Shown: piece after piece, positions 44,677-52,515 of the stretch
Position numbering within the stretch: the stretch's first letter is position 1
How the letters are laid out: each line of letters starts with the position of its first letter
Position numbers and translations under genes: made by a program
Assembly (NCBI RefSeq): GCF_000966265.1
Contig: NZ_LANF01000009.1
Coordinates: 124,001-188,000 of the forward strand
Direction: 5' to 3'
Origin: Palaeococcus ferrophilus DSM 13482
Lineage (GTDB): Archaea; Methanobacteriota_B; Thermococci; Thermococcales; Thermococcaceae
Length of the DNA stretch: 64,000 nucleotides
The notes under the pieces: model-generated
Seen by the model: only the letters and a program-made list of their open reading frames with translations
What the model was told of the DNA's origin: nothing
The model's database searches: none

Positions 44677-46106
44677 AACGGCTTGCCACCCTCCTAATCT
44701 TTCTCCTCGCCGGCGCGATGGTGCCGGCCGGGATGGTGATAGCTGAACAGCAGCCCGTGACAACCCTCCAAGTTGTAGCCAGTCAGACCTGGACGAAGGA
44801 GATTCCAGGAGCAGTTGTGAACTGGACTGGTACATTTGACTACTCAAAAGAAGACGGGTGGGAAGCGGCTTTTGCAGTCTACTTCACAGAAACGGGCAAC
44901 ACTCACGGGGTCGCGGCAACTGAGAAAGGCTTCGTTGACGCAGACGGGAAATACATCTGGTTCCTAAAGAACGTCCAGACTGAGGACAATCCAGAAAATA
45001 AGGAACTCGGGCTCCTTGAAAGCTGGCACGAGCTCGTCGTGAAGTTCATCGACCCCCTAAGCGGGAAAGTCATCATAGACAACGAATTCAACGGCGAAAC
45101 CTACACCCTCTATGTTGGAGATGAAATAGACATCTCGGAAGAGCTCGCCGATGCCTGGCAGGAGAAAACCATTCTCGAGCTGAAGGGCATAAATACCGGG
45201 CTCTTCGGCTCCAAGGCCGTCCTCGTACTCCACCACATCACCGCCATGAGCGGAACCGTGGAAGTCTATCCAAATCCAGGAAATCCGGCCGGGACAGAGC
45301 TCGGAGAAGGAGCACCTGCCCCGGCAGAGAACCAAACAGAACCCACTCCGAAAATCCCACATCTCAACCCGAGCACGCCAACGGCCGTGATAATAGTCGG
45401 TGAGCACGCGGCAGGAGCCGATGTGGCAGCGGGAGCAAAGGTTGGAATAGCTGTTCAGAAGTGGATTGACATCATCAAAGACAAGACAGCAGGAGAAGCA
45501 GCCAGGACATTCCTCGGGCCTCTTGGGCCTGCGATAACCAAAGCAACCATGGCTCCAGTCCAGAACCTCAACGCCGATGCCATGCTCGACACCGAAGTTA
45601 CTGACCCTGAGAACCTTGCCCTTGTTGTGTACTCTGTTGGAGGGCCAGCAGCCAACCAGTACTCCGCCATGCTCAACAACCGCACGGATCTCCCCGTGAG
45701 ATTCGTGAAAGAGGACGGCAGATGGTACCTTGTCAGCAAAACCGGTGAGCGGTGGAGCGGCAGCTATGGTGTTATCATGCTAATTCCAGCATCTAAAGAC
45801 GCCTACGAACTGAAGATGAACCTCATGAGCGGCAAGTTTAAAATTATGGATGTGCTTGTTGCAGGTCTCGACAGATGGGGAACCTACGCCGCCTGCGAAC
45901 TCCTCCAGGGCGAGTTCCTCAAGCCTATCAGCGGCATGAAGCCCGATGCAGACCTAATGACAGTGATTACACTACAAACACAGGTTCTTACAATGTTTGC
46001 GGACCCATTCAGCATTTTCGAGGTTGGCCCCGACCCAACAAAAGTGCCAATAACCGCCATCATCGTGGATAAAAATGGAAAAATAGTGAAAGTACTCGTT
46101 GGTTAG
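44673..46106 (+). CDS. Large secreted protein, last of the envelope block
   Basis: A 477-aa exported protein: signal peptide LLIFLLAGAMVPAGMVIA, a beta-rich first half (VNWTGTFDYSKEDGWEAAFAVYF), a proline-rich linker with sequons near residue 215-235 (APAPAENQTEPTPKIPHLNPS), and a second domain with TAVIIVGEHAAGADVAAGAK and ENLALVVYSVGGPAANQYSAML. The last motif resembles the S-layer/copper-amine-oxidase-like peptides used by archaea to state conservation of surface proteins, but no family can be assigned. ATG overlaps the previous stop (ATGA). A T-rich terminator follows. Confidence 0.68.
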   Translation: MKRLATLLIFLLAGAMVPAGMVIAEQQPVTTLQVVASQTWTKEIPGAVVNWTGTFDYSKEDGWEAAFAVYFTETGNTHGVAATEKGFVDADGKYIWFLKNVQTEDNPENKELGLLESWHELVVKFIDPLSGKVIIDNEFNGETYTLYVGDEIDISEELADAWQEKTILELKGINTGLFGSKAVLVLHHITAMSGTVEVYPNPGNPAGTELGEGAPAPAENQTEPTPKIPHLNPSTPTAVIIVGEHAAGADVAAGAKVGIAVQKWIDIIKDKTAGEAARTFLGPLGPAITKATMAPVQNLNADAMLDTEVTDPENLALVVYSVGGPAANQYSAMLNNRTDLPVRFVKEDGRWYLVSKTGERWSGSYGVIMLIPASKDAYELKMNLMSGKFKIMDVLVAGLDRWGTYAACELLQGEFLKPISGMKPDADLMTVITLQTQVLTMFADPFSIFEVGPDPTKVPITAIIVDKNGKIVKVLVG

Positions 46107-46126
46107 TTCTTTACTCTTTTTTAGTT
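46107..46126 (+). terminator. T-rich transcription terminator
   Basis: The 20 bases right after the stop contain TTCTTT and CTCTTTTTTAG, a T-rich tract typical of archaeal intrinsic termination. It marks the end of the long envelope operon. Confidence 0.5.
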
Positions 46127-46194
46127 GAGTGCAATCTCAACCCATGCAAAAAGTATTTCAAGTTACCCCTCCCAAAGATTGAGAGGTGAGAGCT

Positions 46195-46383
46195 ATGAGT
46201 GATGGGGATGATGCATTCATCCAAATCTTTTTGGTAGTATTCTTCGCAATCCTTCTAATGTTCATAGGGCGCACAGTAGGTGGGCCACTTGGAGAAATTT
46301 TTAGTAATGTTGGCTTTTTAATAGCCTCCACGGTGCTCTTGGGGATAGCCATTGTCATCTTAATTCTGGTGTTACGTGAGTGA
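46195..46383 (+). CDS. Small membrane protein, two segments
   Basis: A 62-aa protein with an acidic start (MSDGDDAF) and two membrane segments (IFLVVFFAILLMFIGRTVG and LIASTVLLGIAIVILILVL). ATG 46195 follows GAGAGGTGAGAGCT. It has its own spacing from the operon terminator and ends just before the decayed patch. Function unknown. Confidence 0.6.
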   Translation: MSDGDDAFIQIFLVVFFAILLMFIGRTVGGPLGEIFSNVGFLIASTVLLGIAIVILILVLRE

Positions 46384-46474
46384 CCACACTATCTTTACAG
46401 ACAGGGTCTCATGAAGAGTTAGACCACCCCTGATGTAATCTACCCCACAGAGCGGTTTACACAACCCCTGTCGG

Positions 46475-46775
46475 CTACTCCCATAACGGAGAATCACCAG
46501 CTACCTTCATCAAAATACTCAAAGCACCGTTCACATCAGCGTTTATCTTGTACATTGGAACTTCCTCAAATAGACTACTTCAATATCTTTCGGCACAATG
46601 GATGCATTGGCACGAGACGGCACCACAAGGATTTTTCTTACAATCTTAACATTGGCTCCCGCAAGGTTCCTCGCATACCCATTGATCTGACTAATGCGCT
46701 CTTCAGTGACTTTACAAACAGCCTTAACCTCAACTATAACTCGCTCTATGCCCCCTCTAACGGGTGACGAAGGAG
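46475..46775 (-). pseudogene. Gene remnants: TnpB C-terminus and an unidentified fragment
   Basis: On the minus strand 46555-46475 reads YKINADVNGALSILMKVAG and then stops. NADxNGAxxIL is the conserved C-terminal motif of IS200/IS605 TnpB nucleases. Upstream of it, 46775-46556 is open in another frame and reads GIERVIVEVKAVCKVTEER, then RNLAGANVKIVRKILVVPSR, like the end of a nuclease-type or ATPase-type protein, without a start. Both are broken pieces. The 516-base gap 46384-46899 holds no intact gene; its last 100 bases are an AT-rich promoter region. Confidence 0.6.
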
Positions 46776-46899
46776 CAGGATTAGCTACTGTAAGGTCTTA
46801 CTCTTCTGTGCACATTTTATAAATTCTAGAAAACCTTAAATATTTAATTTAAAAACTTAGAACTGAGAGAGAAAACAATTGATTTAAGGGGGGAGACAT

Positions 46900-47422
46900 A
46901 TGAGAAAACGAGAGCTCATCTTATACTACTTAATTAAAAGGTTCTACGAAATATATAAGCACCCCCTCGAAGGTCGTAAAAAAACTTCAAAAGTTAATAT
47001 TCTTAGTCGAGCATTTTGACTTGGATACGAGCAGAATAGTTCCTTCTTCTGGAATCACAGGATATAAGTTTAAAATTTGGTATTATGGCCCATATTCAAG
47101 TGATCTCAAAGAGGATACCGATAATTTAGTAAAAGAGGGCGTACTAAACGAGGACGTTAAATATCTCGATGACTTTTTGTACACAGATGAATCCCCCAAG
47201 AGACTGTATCTCTATTCCCCGAAAACTAAGATCAGAATTGAAAATAAGCTTGATAGGCAAACTATCCAAAAGATCGACAAAATACTAGAAAAATTTGGTA
47301 CCCAATCTCCATATGAGCTGGAGAAAACAGTGTCAAGCCTGCTGAATCTAGATCCTCTGAAAAAGCTGGAAGTGTGGGGGAAGTCATTAGATGAGTACAT
47401 CTCGTCCTCAAATACTAATTAA
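46900..47422 (+). CDS. YwgA-like protein, apparent +1 frameshift
   Basis: ATG 46900 (after GGGGGGAGACAT) opens MRKRELILYYLIKRFYEIYK and then meets a run of seven A (46978-46984). As written it stops at TGA 47017; with six A it continues as RKKLQKLIFLVEHFDLDTSR into the frame that runs to 47422, giving a 173-aa protein. RKKLQKLxFL and the following YYGPYSSDLKEDTDNLVKEG match the YwgA/DUF4065-like group seen in phage-associated and toxin-antitoxin settings. Base composition is much more AT-rich than the element's other genes. It overlaps the next gene by 32 bases. Confidence 0.6.
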
Positions 47423-48161
47423 ACAGAATAAACCATTACCCATTAATACCCCCTCTGGTGTTGCTAATGCGACGATAATCCCCAAGTCTAGAAAAAAGAG
47501 ATTATTAGAAACTATATGGGATCGGCTGGAGAGGGTTCCAGCAGACACACTTGAGAAACTGTTCTATATCTCCTGCAATCCTTCATCATTAGATTCAAGA
47601 CAAAAAAAGAAAATAAAAGATTATTCAAAGTCTGCACACAAAAAATTGGGTCTAGGACATAGTTGGGGCCCCAAAGAATTAGAAAAACTTGGAGATGCCT
47701 CATCTTTGTTTTCACTGATCTTGGCGAACAGTTTATCTAATGATTTGGCTGGACTTTCAATTATATCAGAACCTGAAATCGATATTGGGGGCCAAATAGA
47801 ATTTGACTATGCTATTGGAGTACATAATGGCCCCCATTTTAACTTGTTCCTACTTGCGGAATTAAAACGGTTCTCATCAGATAACAATCTGTATGAAGAT
47901 GTTAAGAAGGCGTTTAATAAATTTACAGAACTCCACAACGCAGGAGTGTATAGCTCTTTTCTTCTTCATCTGCATCTTAGTGAAGAACTCGAAAAAAAAG
48001 CTAAGACAATAAGGATAATAAAAGCTGCTGAAAATTTGTGGGAAAGATTATCAAACAAAAACAATTCGAAGTTGTATATTGTAATAACTAAATCCCCATA
48101 TAATACCTTTGTTAAAGATTTACGAGAGTTAACAACCATCATAGATAAATCTAAATTCTAA
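47391..48161 (+). CDS. Putative nuclease-like protein paired with the YwgA-like gene
   Basis: A 256-aa AT-rich gene. No family is certain, but SEPEIDIGGQIEFDYAIGV followed by NLFLLAELKRF has the D-(X)n-E-x-K arrangement of PD-(D/E)XK nucleases (Asp in EFDYAI, then ELK). The C-terminal half is helical and basic. ATG 47391 lies 32 bases inside the YwgA-like gene, an overlap typical of two-gene defence or toxin-antitoxin units. The pair was probably acquired separately from the rest of the element. Confidence 0.5.
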   Translation: MSTSRPQILIKQNKPLPINTPSGVANATIIPKSRKKRLLETIWDRLERVPADTLEKLFYISCNPSSLDSRQKKKIKDYSKSAHKKLGLGHSWGPKELEKLGDASSLFSLILANSLSNDLAGLSIISEPEIDIGGQIEFDYAIGVHNGPHFNLFLLAELKRFSSDNNLYEDVKKAFNKFTELHNAGVYSSFLLHLHLSEELEKKAKTIRIIKAAENLWERLSNKNNSKLYIVITKSPYNTFVKDLRELTTIIDKSKF

Positions 48162-48557
48162 AGATTTCAGAAGGAGTTGGCCAAAACAGTTGCTTAACGG
48201 TAAACCTTATTTACTTAATATTTACTTATAAGCCGCAAACACCAAACTAAGTATAGTGGTGGGGAGCACAGGAGGCGCAAGCTGAATACTACCAAACAAT
48301 GTGTTCCACCTCTTCTTTTTGACCAAACTTTTACGCTTAAAATGTTCTTATTCGCTTATAACTTCCAACTAAGAGATTTTCTCGAATTCGGTTATAAACC
48401 CGATTCATCAAAATCAATTTGTGTTATGTGGGGGTAGTATGGTGTCCACAGAGAGGAGCATGACATGGAAAAGAGGCCTTCAGAATGCCCCTTCTAAAGA
48501 CTCACCCTCCTATCCCTTGCTTTTTTTTACAAAAGAAAAACCCCGGGGGAATTGAGA
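48162..48557 (+). promoter_or_regulatory. 396-base gap with a decayed leader copy and a promoter
   Basis: It begins with a TATA-like ACTTATAAG, the operator-like ACACCA-N12-TGGTGG (48239-48262) and the ribosome site AGGAGGCGCAAGC (48270-48282). All three match the leader of the AbrB-like gene at 51577, but here a TGA follows instead of ATG, so the gene behind it is gone. A second box GGTTATAAAC near 48390-48399 may drive the gene at 48558, with a leader of about 135 bases. No ORF seen. Confidence 0.5.
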
Positions 48558-49901
48558 ATGAAAAAACGGGAGGTACGCCTAAAAAAGATGGTAAGCCTGT
48601 CTTTGTTTTTTGTGATGGTGGTAATGTTAGCGACAACTAACAACGTCCAAAGCGCGACGGTAACAATGCGGGGTACACCTGAAAGTGAAGGACTTGTTCT
48701 AGTGTCCAACTCGACCACAGAGGTAACGTTTTCCGTGATTAGCAGCTCGGGAGATCCCTTCACCTTGGCTACATTCCCAACTGCCGACATGATAACTGTT
48801 ACAGCTGAGCTCGTGGATGATTACGGAAACGCTCTCGACATTGATAACGACGGTATCGCCGACATATGGAACTGCATAGAAGATCCAGACGTACCAGGTC
48901 TTTGGAAGGCCAACATAACTATTGGAGTGGATTCTGAACCCGGCATATACCTCCTGAAAATCAAAGCCCTCGCAAAGAACAGTACCACTGACGAAATCAT
49001 TGACCAAGGGAACCTAACAGTGGAGACCCTGATACTTGGGGGTCAATACGCCATCCAGTTCTTCAATGTAAAAGAGGATGACCGCTTTGAGTTAGGTTCC
49101 CTCGATATCAGAATAGGGGCCTTAAGTGATCTCGGAAGTATCGTTAGCATTGGAGACATAACCGACACACTAACACTGAGAGATAACAACGCTGATGGGG
49201 TTTGGGGTCAGCGGATTGACGTAAACAACGATGGAAGCATTGACGGGTGGTTGACCTTCATCCAGAACGGAGACAATTATGATATGATACTCTTCACAAA
49301 CAACCAGAGCCTGATCGACTCCCTAATGCCAGAAGAGTCCTTCAAAATCCGCGGGGATGAAATTACTTTCAGAAACAGACTTCTCCGCGAGACTCGGGAT
49401 TATCGTCACTTCAACTACTACACTCAAATCCTGTGGGATAACAGCTTTTGGGCCAATGCCGGCCTAAAGGCGACGGACTACTATATCGTCCCGTACAAGG
49501 GGAGAGAAAACTGGAAGATTACGCAATTCTCTAACGGCAGGATCCTTTCAGCAGTTATGAGAGTGAAGATTGTCAAGAGAACCACGATTCTAGGACTCTT
49601 CACAAGAGAAGAGGTCCCACTTGACGGCAACATTTGGACGACTAACACAAAGAGAGTTGATGAACTATCTCTACAACCAAGAGCTATCCTCTGGAGCTGG
49701 TACCCATCAGCAGGATACGGCGTCATCTGGAAGGCCGCGGTTGATATAACCGCCACAAAGGGGTACAGCATAAAACAGAAACAGGACTACAACGTCGAGT
49801 TCAGAGGAGATAACCCGCTCGACGGTCTAAACTGGCTGAGCCGCCAACTGAGTAAGGACCATGTAGATTGGTGGAAACTTCTCGGAGGTGATGAGGAATG
49901 A
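48558..49901 (+). CDS. Secreted beta-rich protein (copy 2 of two paralogs)
   Basis: A 447-aa paralog of the protein at 34827-36161, with the same order of parts: signal peptide (VSLSLFFVMVVMLATTNNVQS), Ig-like region (SSSGDPFTLATFPTADMITV, VDDYGNALDIDNDG), LKIKALAKNSTTDEII, the Asp/Asn-rich loops (DNNADGVWGQRIDVNNDGS) and a Trp-rich end. Identity is partial and codon use is more AT-rich, so this is an old divergence or an import from a related element and not a recent copy. ATG 48558 is chosen over TTG 48552. It is followed by two coupled membrane genes, forming a small second envelope operon. Confidence 0.7.
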   Translation: MKKREVRLKKMVSLSLFFVMVVMLATTNNVQSATVTMRGTPESEGLVLVSNSTTEVTFSVISSSGDPFTLATFPTADMITVTAELVDDYGNALDIDNDGIADIWNCIEDPDVPGLWKANITIGVDSEPGIYLLKIKALAKNSTTDEIIDQGNLTVETLILGGQYAIQFFNVKEDDRFELGSLDIRIGALSDLGSIVSIGDITDTLTLRDNNADGVWGQRIDVNNDGSIDGWLTFIQNGDNYDMILFTNNQSLIDSLMPEESFKIRGDEITFRNRLLRETRDYRHFNYYTQILWDNSFWANAGLKATDYYIVPYKGRENWKITQFSNGRILSAVMRVKIVKRTTILGLFTREEVPLDGNIWTTNTKRVDELSLQPRAILWSWYPSAGYGVIWKAAVDITATKGYSIKQKQDYNVEFRGDNPLDGLNWLSRQLSKDHVDWWKLLGGDEE

Positions 49902-50332
49902 TAGACCCCACTCCAGTCGTTACCTACCTCCACCAGGTTTCTTCGAAAATCTTCCCTTACCTTCCAGGGGAAGTTACAGCGCAGTCCGGAATATTAACCA
50001 TCATCTGGTGGATCTCCTTAGCAGTAGCCCTATTCTACGTCTGGAGGGAAAGCTACATCTTAGAATTCATAGTGTACTGGCTACACCTGCTCTTTTGGGG
50101 CATGGTTGCAATAGTAACAATCCTACCTTTTGCCATCTTCGCCATAGTATTCCCACCACTGCTCCTACCCCTCATCGGAGTGGCCATATTCATCATTTCC
50201 AAGTACAGAGCACAACTAACAGGAAACTGGCCAATAGCGCTAATATGGACAATAGCAGTAGCAATCGGATCCATAATAGGGCCGATAGTTGATGCTTGGT
50301 TCTACGTGCACTATGCTCCAGGTGAGTACTAA
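49898..50332 (+). CDS. Polytopic membrane protein
   Basis: A 144-aa protein with four hydrophobic segments (residues about 28-45, 54-72, 76-92, 105-125). ATG 49898 overlaps the stop of the secreted paralog gene (ATGA). It occupies the same place relative to copy 2 that the small membrane genes hold after copy 1. Unknown family. Confidence 0.62.
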   Translation: MIDPTPVVTYLHQVSSKIFPYLPGEVTAQSGILTIIWWISLAVALFYVWRESYILEFIVYWLHLLFWGMVAIVTILPFAIFAIVFPPLLLPLIGVAIFIISKYRAQLTGNWPIALIWTIAVAIGSIIGPIVDAWFYVHYAPGEY

Positions 50333-50463
50333 TGAACACTAGAAGGACTCTACGACGTTGGGCTCTAACGGTTCTCCTTTACATCTTCTACACCCTGCTA
50401 TGGATCGTCACCAACGTACAAAAGATCCTGGAAAAGAAAGAGACTCATTTTTCAAGAAATTAA
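50332..50463 (+). CDS. Very small membrane protein
   Basis: A 43-aa ORF whose ATG overlaps the previous stop by one base. One hydrophobic segment (ALTVLLYIFYTLLWIVTNV) flanked by basic residues. It resembles in design the 48-aa protein at 37747, which follows the protease in the first operon. Ends three bases before the convergent lipoprotein gene. Confidence 0.5.
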   Translation: MNTRRTLRRWALTVLLYIFYTLLWIVTNVQKILEKKETHFSRN

Positions 50464-50466
50464 AAA

Positions 50467-51414
50467 TTAAGAACCAAGAACATTCGTCTTAATCTCGCTT
50501 TCCATTGAATTAAACGGAATCCTAACCACCTCCAAATCCCCAATCCTGAAAACGAAATAATACTGGACCACAACTTTCGTCTTTTCCCCATTCTTCAAGT
50601 GGCTGACCCACCAATTATCCAGCTTTCCATTTTCGATAATAGTGTTCATGTCAAAAGTAGCAGTGCTCTGTGGCGGAATCAAAGCGGACTTCTCCTCCTC
50701 GCCCTCACCAACCTTGATATCATTCATATATACCTCATAAGCAATTCCCGAAACAGCCACAGGAAGAAGCTTATTCGTATTATACAGCACCACCGTGTGA
50801 GATATCTGAGTATACCCCTCCTCAACACTGTCCAACCTGGACGTAACATTAGCATAAAGCCGTATAGAAGCTAACTTCAAATCAATATCAATTGGCACAT
50901 TCTTGAACTGAAGTCCGCTGAGAATATCAGTTTTCACAGTGCTTCTCTGCTCAAACGGCCACTCAAAATCAGTAACCTTCAAGTCAAAAGTTATGGATCC
51001 CTTCAAGAGAACATCAGTCTTCTCCCCATTCCTGAGATGGGAAACCCACCACTTGGGAATCTTCGTGTTGTCAATCTTTGTTAACAGAACTATGGTAGTG
51101 TTTGCCTTCGGTTGAAGGCTCGCAGGCCCCACATTCTTGCCCGCACCCATATCAACACCATTCATGTAGAGATGCACTGAGATGTTCTTTATGGGTATTG
51201 GAATAGAATTTGGATTGGAAACTACAATCTCAGTAATGACCTCCGAAGTGGTTGGGGTTATCTCGCCCCACCTATGGGAGACACTGAGAATCTGAGGCTT
51301 AAGAGTCTCGACCTTCTCCCCGATTTTCTCCTTAACGTTCCCTGATCCAATGCAGCCACTCGCCAAGCTAACTACCAAAAGCATTAAAACCCCGACAGCA
51401 AGCAGCTTTCTCAT
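50467..51414 (-). CDS. Lipoprotein with two LEA14/WHy-like domains
   Basis: A 315-aa protein and the only clear minus-strand gene inside the element. The signal ends in a lipobox-like VSLASGC, so it is probably lipid-anchored outside. Two tandem LEA14 (WHy) domains follow; each carries the same signature, IPKWWVSHLRNGEKT and LDNWWVSHLKNGEKT, about 140 residues apart. Such proteins occur in many Thermococcales and have a water-stress-protein fold with no proven function. ATG 51414 follows GGGGGAGAAGTC. Opposite strand and composition mark it as cargo. Confidence 0.8.
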   Translation of the reverse strand: MRKLLAVGVLMLLVVSLASGCIGSGNVKEKIGEKVETLKPQILSVSHRWGEITPTTSEVITEIVVSNPNSIPIPIKNISVHLYMNGVDMGAGKNVGPASLQPKANTTIVLLTKIDNTKIPKWWVSHLRNGEKTDVLLKGSITFDLKVTDFEWPFEQRSTVKTDILSGLQFKNVPIDIDLKLASIRLYANVTSRLDSVEEGYTQISHTVVLYNTNKLLPVAVSGIAYEVYMNDIKVGEGEEEKSALIPPQSTATFDMNTIIENGKLDNWWVSHLKNGEKTKVVVQYYFVFRIGDLEVVRIPFNSMESEIKTNVLGS

Positions 51415-51524
51415 GACTTCTCCCCCCATTAACTAATTTTCAATAAACCCCCTTTACCCTGAGGAATATTAATCTTTCGCTACAATATCAAAGTTCAGAG
51501 CACGAAAATCATTTTATACTCATA

Positions 51525-51548
51525 ACACCAAACATAGTCGGGTGGTGT
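51525..51548. promoter_or_regulatory. Inverted-repeat operator of the AbrB-like gene
   Basis: ACACCA (51525-51530), a 12-base spacer, then TGGTGT (51543-51548): a perfect 6-bp inverted repeat just downstream of a TATA-like TTTATACT and overlapping the expected transcript start. The same arrangement with one change (TGGTGG) is at 48239-48262. Probable binding site of the AbrB-like protein encoded right after it. Confidence 0.55.
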
Positions 51549-51576
51549 GAGCACTTAAAGATCAGGAGGCGCAAGC

Positions 51577-51996
51577 ATGACAGAAGAGCCAGGGACCATC
51601 GAGCCACTAGCGAAATTCCACGCAAAAGTTTACGTTAAAGGACGGATTAGAATAATCAGTAACGAACGGGACTTTCTCGGGTTATCGGACGGAGATATTG
51701 TTAAATTGATCATCCGGACCCTCGATGAGAATAAACATCCGGTGCACCGGGCATATTTCGAGGGCATGTTAGTTTCTGGAGGCAATGTCACAATTCCCAA
51801 AGAACTCATAAATAAGCTCGGGATTAAAAAAGGGGATGTTGTGGAAGTCCTCATGATAGGTTATCAGAAACTGCATGAGATTATCCCCGAAGAACACTAC
51901 ATCTTGCTTAAACAGTACAGTTCTGGAAAGTTCAAACTCATCTCCGCTGCTGAAGAAAAACAATTGCTTGAGACTCTTACTTCTACTCTTTATTGA
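51577..51996 (+). CDS. AbrB/SpoVT-like transcription regulator
   Basis: A 139-aa protein with two swapped-hairpin DNA-binding motifs: VYVKGRIRIISNERDFLGLSDGDIVKL and MLVSGGNVTIPKELINKLGIKKGDVVEVL. Each has the AbrB pattern of a strand, x-I-P-x-x-L-x-x-x-L-G-I-K-x-G-D and a strand. A single chain with both would act without needing a partner subunit. ATG 51577 follows AGGAGGCGCAAGC. It is probably self-regulated through the inverted repeat in its leader. Confidence 0.75.
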   Translation: MTEEPGTIEPLAKFHAKVYVKGRIRIISNERDFLGLSDGDIVKLIIRTLDENKHPVHRAYFEGMLVSGGNVTIPKELINKLGIKKGDVVEVLMIGYQKLHEIIPEEHYILLKQYSSGKFKLISAAEEKQLLETLTSTLY

Positions 51997-52333
51997 ACAG
52001 CGAATTATATATATCTATAATTAATTCTTTAGAAAGAAGAAAGAAGAGAAGAGAAAAGTAATGTTTAGACCTCTCAGAAAGCCGGAATTTTGAAAAGTCA
52101 AATGTGATATCATTAATTCATAGTGATTAAAACTTTAGTTAGTAAAGTTGATGAATTAATTATCGCTATAAATAAATAATTCACCGCATTCCAAAACTGC
52201 TTTCGGATAACATATTCGATGTATTGTTCTGTTCAAGAACTTTGTTCAACTGGATTCATTAGTCCACGAAAGGTTTTTATAGTTTGGAACAAGAAATTTG
52301 TTCGAACAAAAATCTTGGCCTATGGTGATAAAG
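51997..52333 (+). promoter_or_regulatory. AT-rich region with repeated TTGTTC sites and promoter
   Basis: No gene in 337 bases. The left half is very AT-rich, with a purine run at 52031-52060. The right half has repeated half-sites: TTGTTC at 52224 and 52242, the palindrome GTTCAAGAAC (52231-52240), and GAACAA-N5-TTGTTC (52287-52303). The last sits directly after the TATA box GTTTTTATAG (52273-52282), where a repressor would block transcription. AT-rich DNA with iterated sites also fits a replication origin, but no replication gene is recognised next to it. Confidence 0.5.
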
Positions 52334-52513
52334 ATGGGAAGAGGGCGGCCTCGTAAGTATGGACCTGTGAAGCGAATTGGTTTCGAGCTACCCTATGAGA
52401 AGTATCTGGAAATGGACCGTGTTAGGGACGGCAAAACGTGGGCCGAGTTCTTCACCGACTTGTTTGAGTTCGCGAAAGCGCATGGCAAGTTCTCACAGGT
52501 TCAGGAGGTCTAA
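52334..52513 (+). CDS. Small DNA-binding protein, first gene of the right-hand operon
   Basis: A 59-aa protein with an AT-hook-like start (GRGRPRKYG) and a ribbon-helix-helix-like core (KRIGFELPYEKYLEMDRVRDGKTWAEFFTDLFEF). ATG 52334 is preceded by GGTGAT; upstream in-frame starts overlap the predicted operator. It probably represses its own operon through the TTGTTC/GAACAA sites. Confidence 0.65.
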   Translation: MGRGRPRKYGPVKRIGFELPYEKYLEMDRVRDGKTWAEFFTDLFEFAKAHGKFSQVQEV

Positions 52514-52515
52514 AG

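Noticed and set aside
33007-46106. Viral major capsid gene in the element
   Set aside because: The secreted proteins have signal peptides and Ig/LamG-like domains; no double-jelly-roll pattern or packaging ATPase with standard A32 motifs was recognised.
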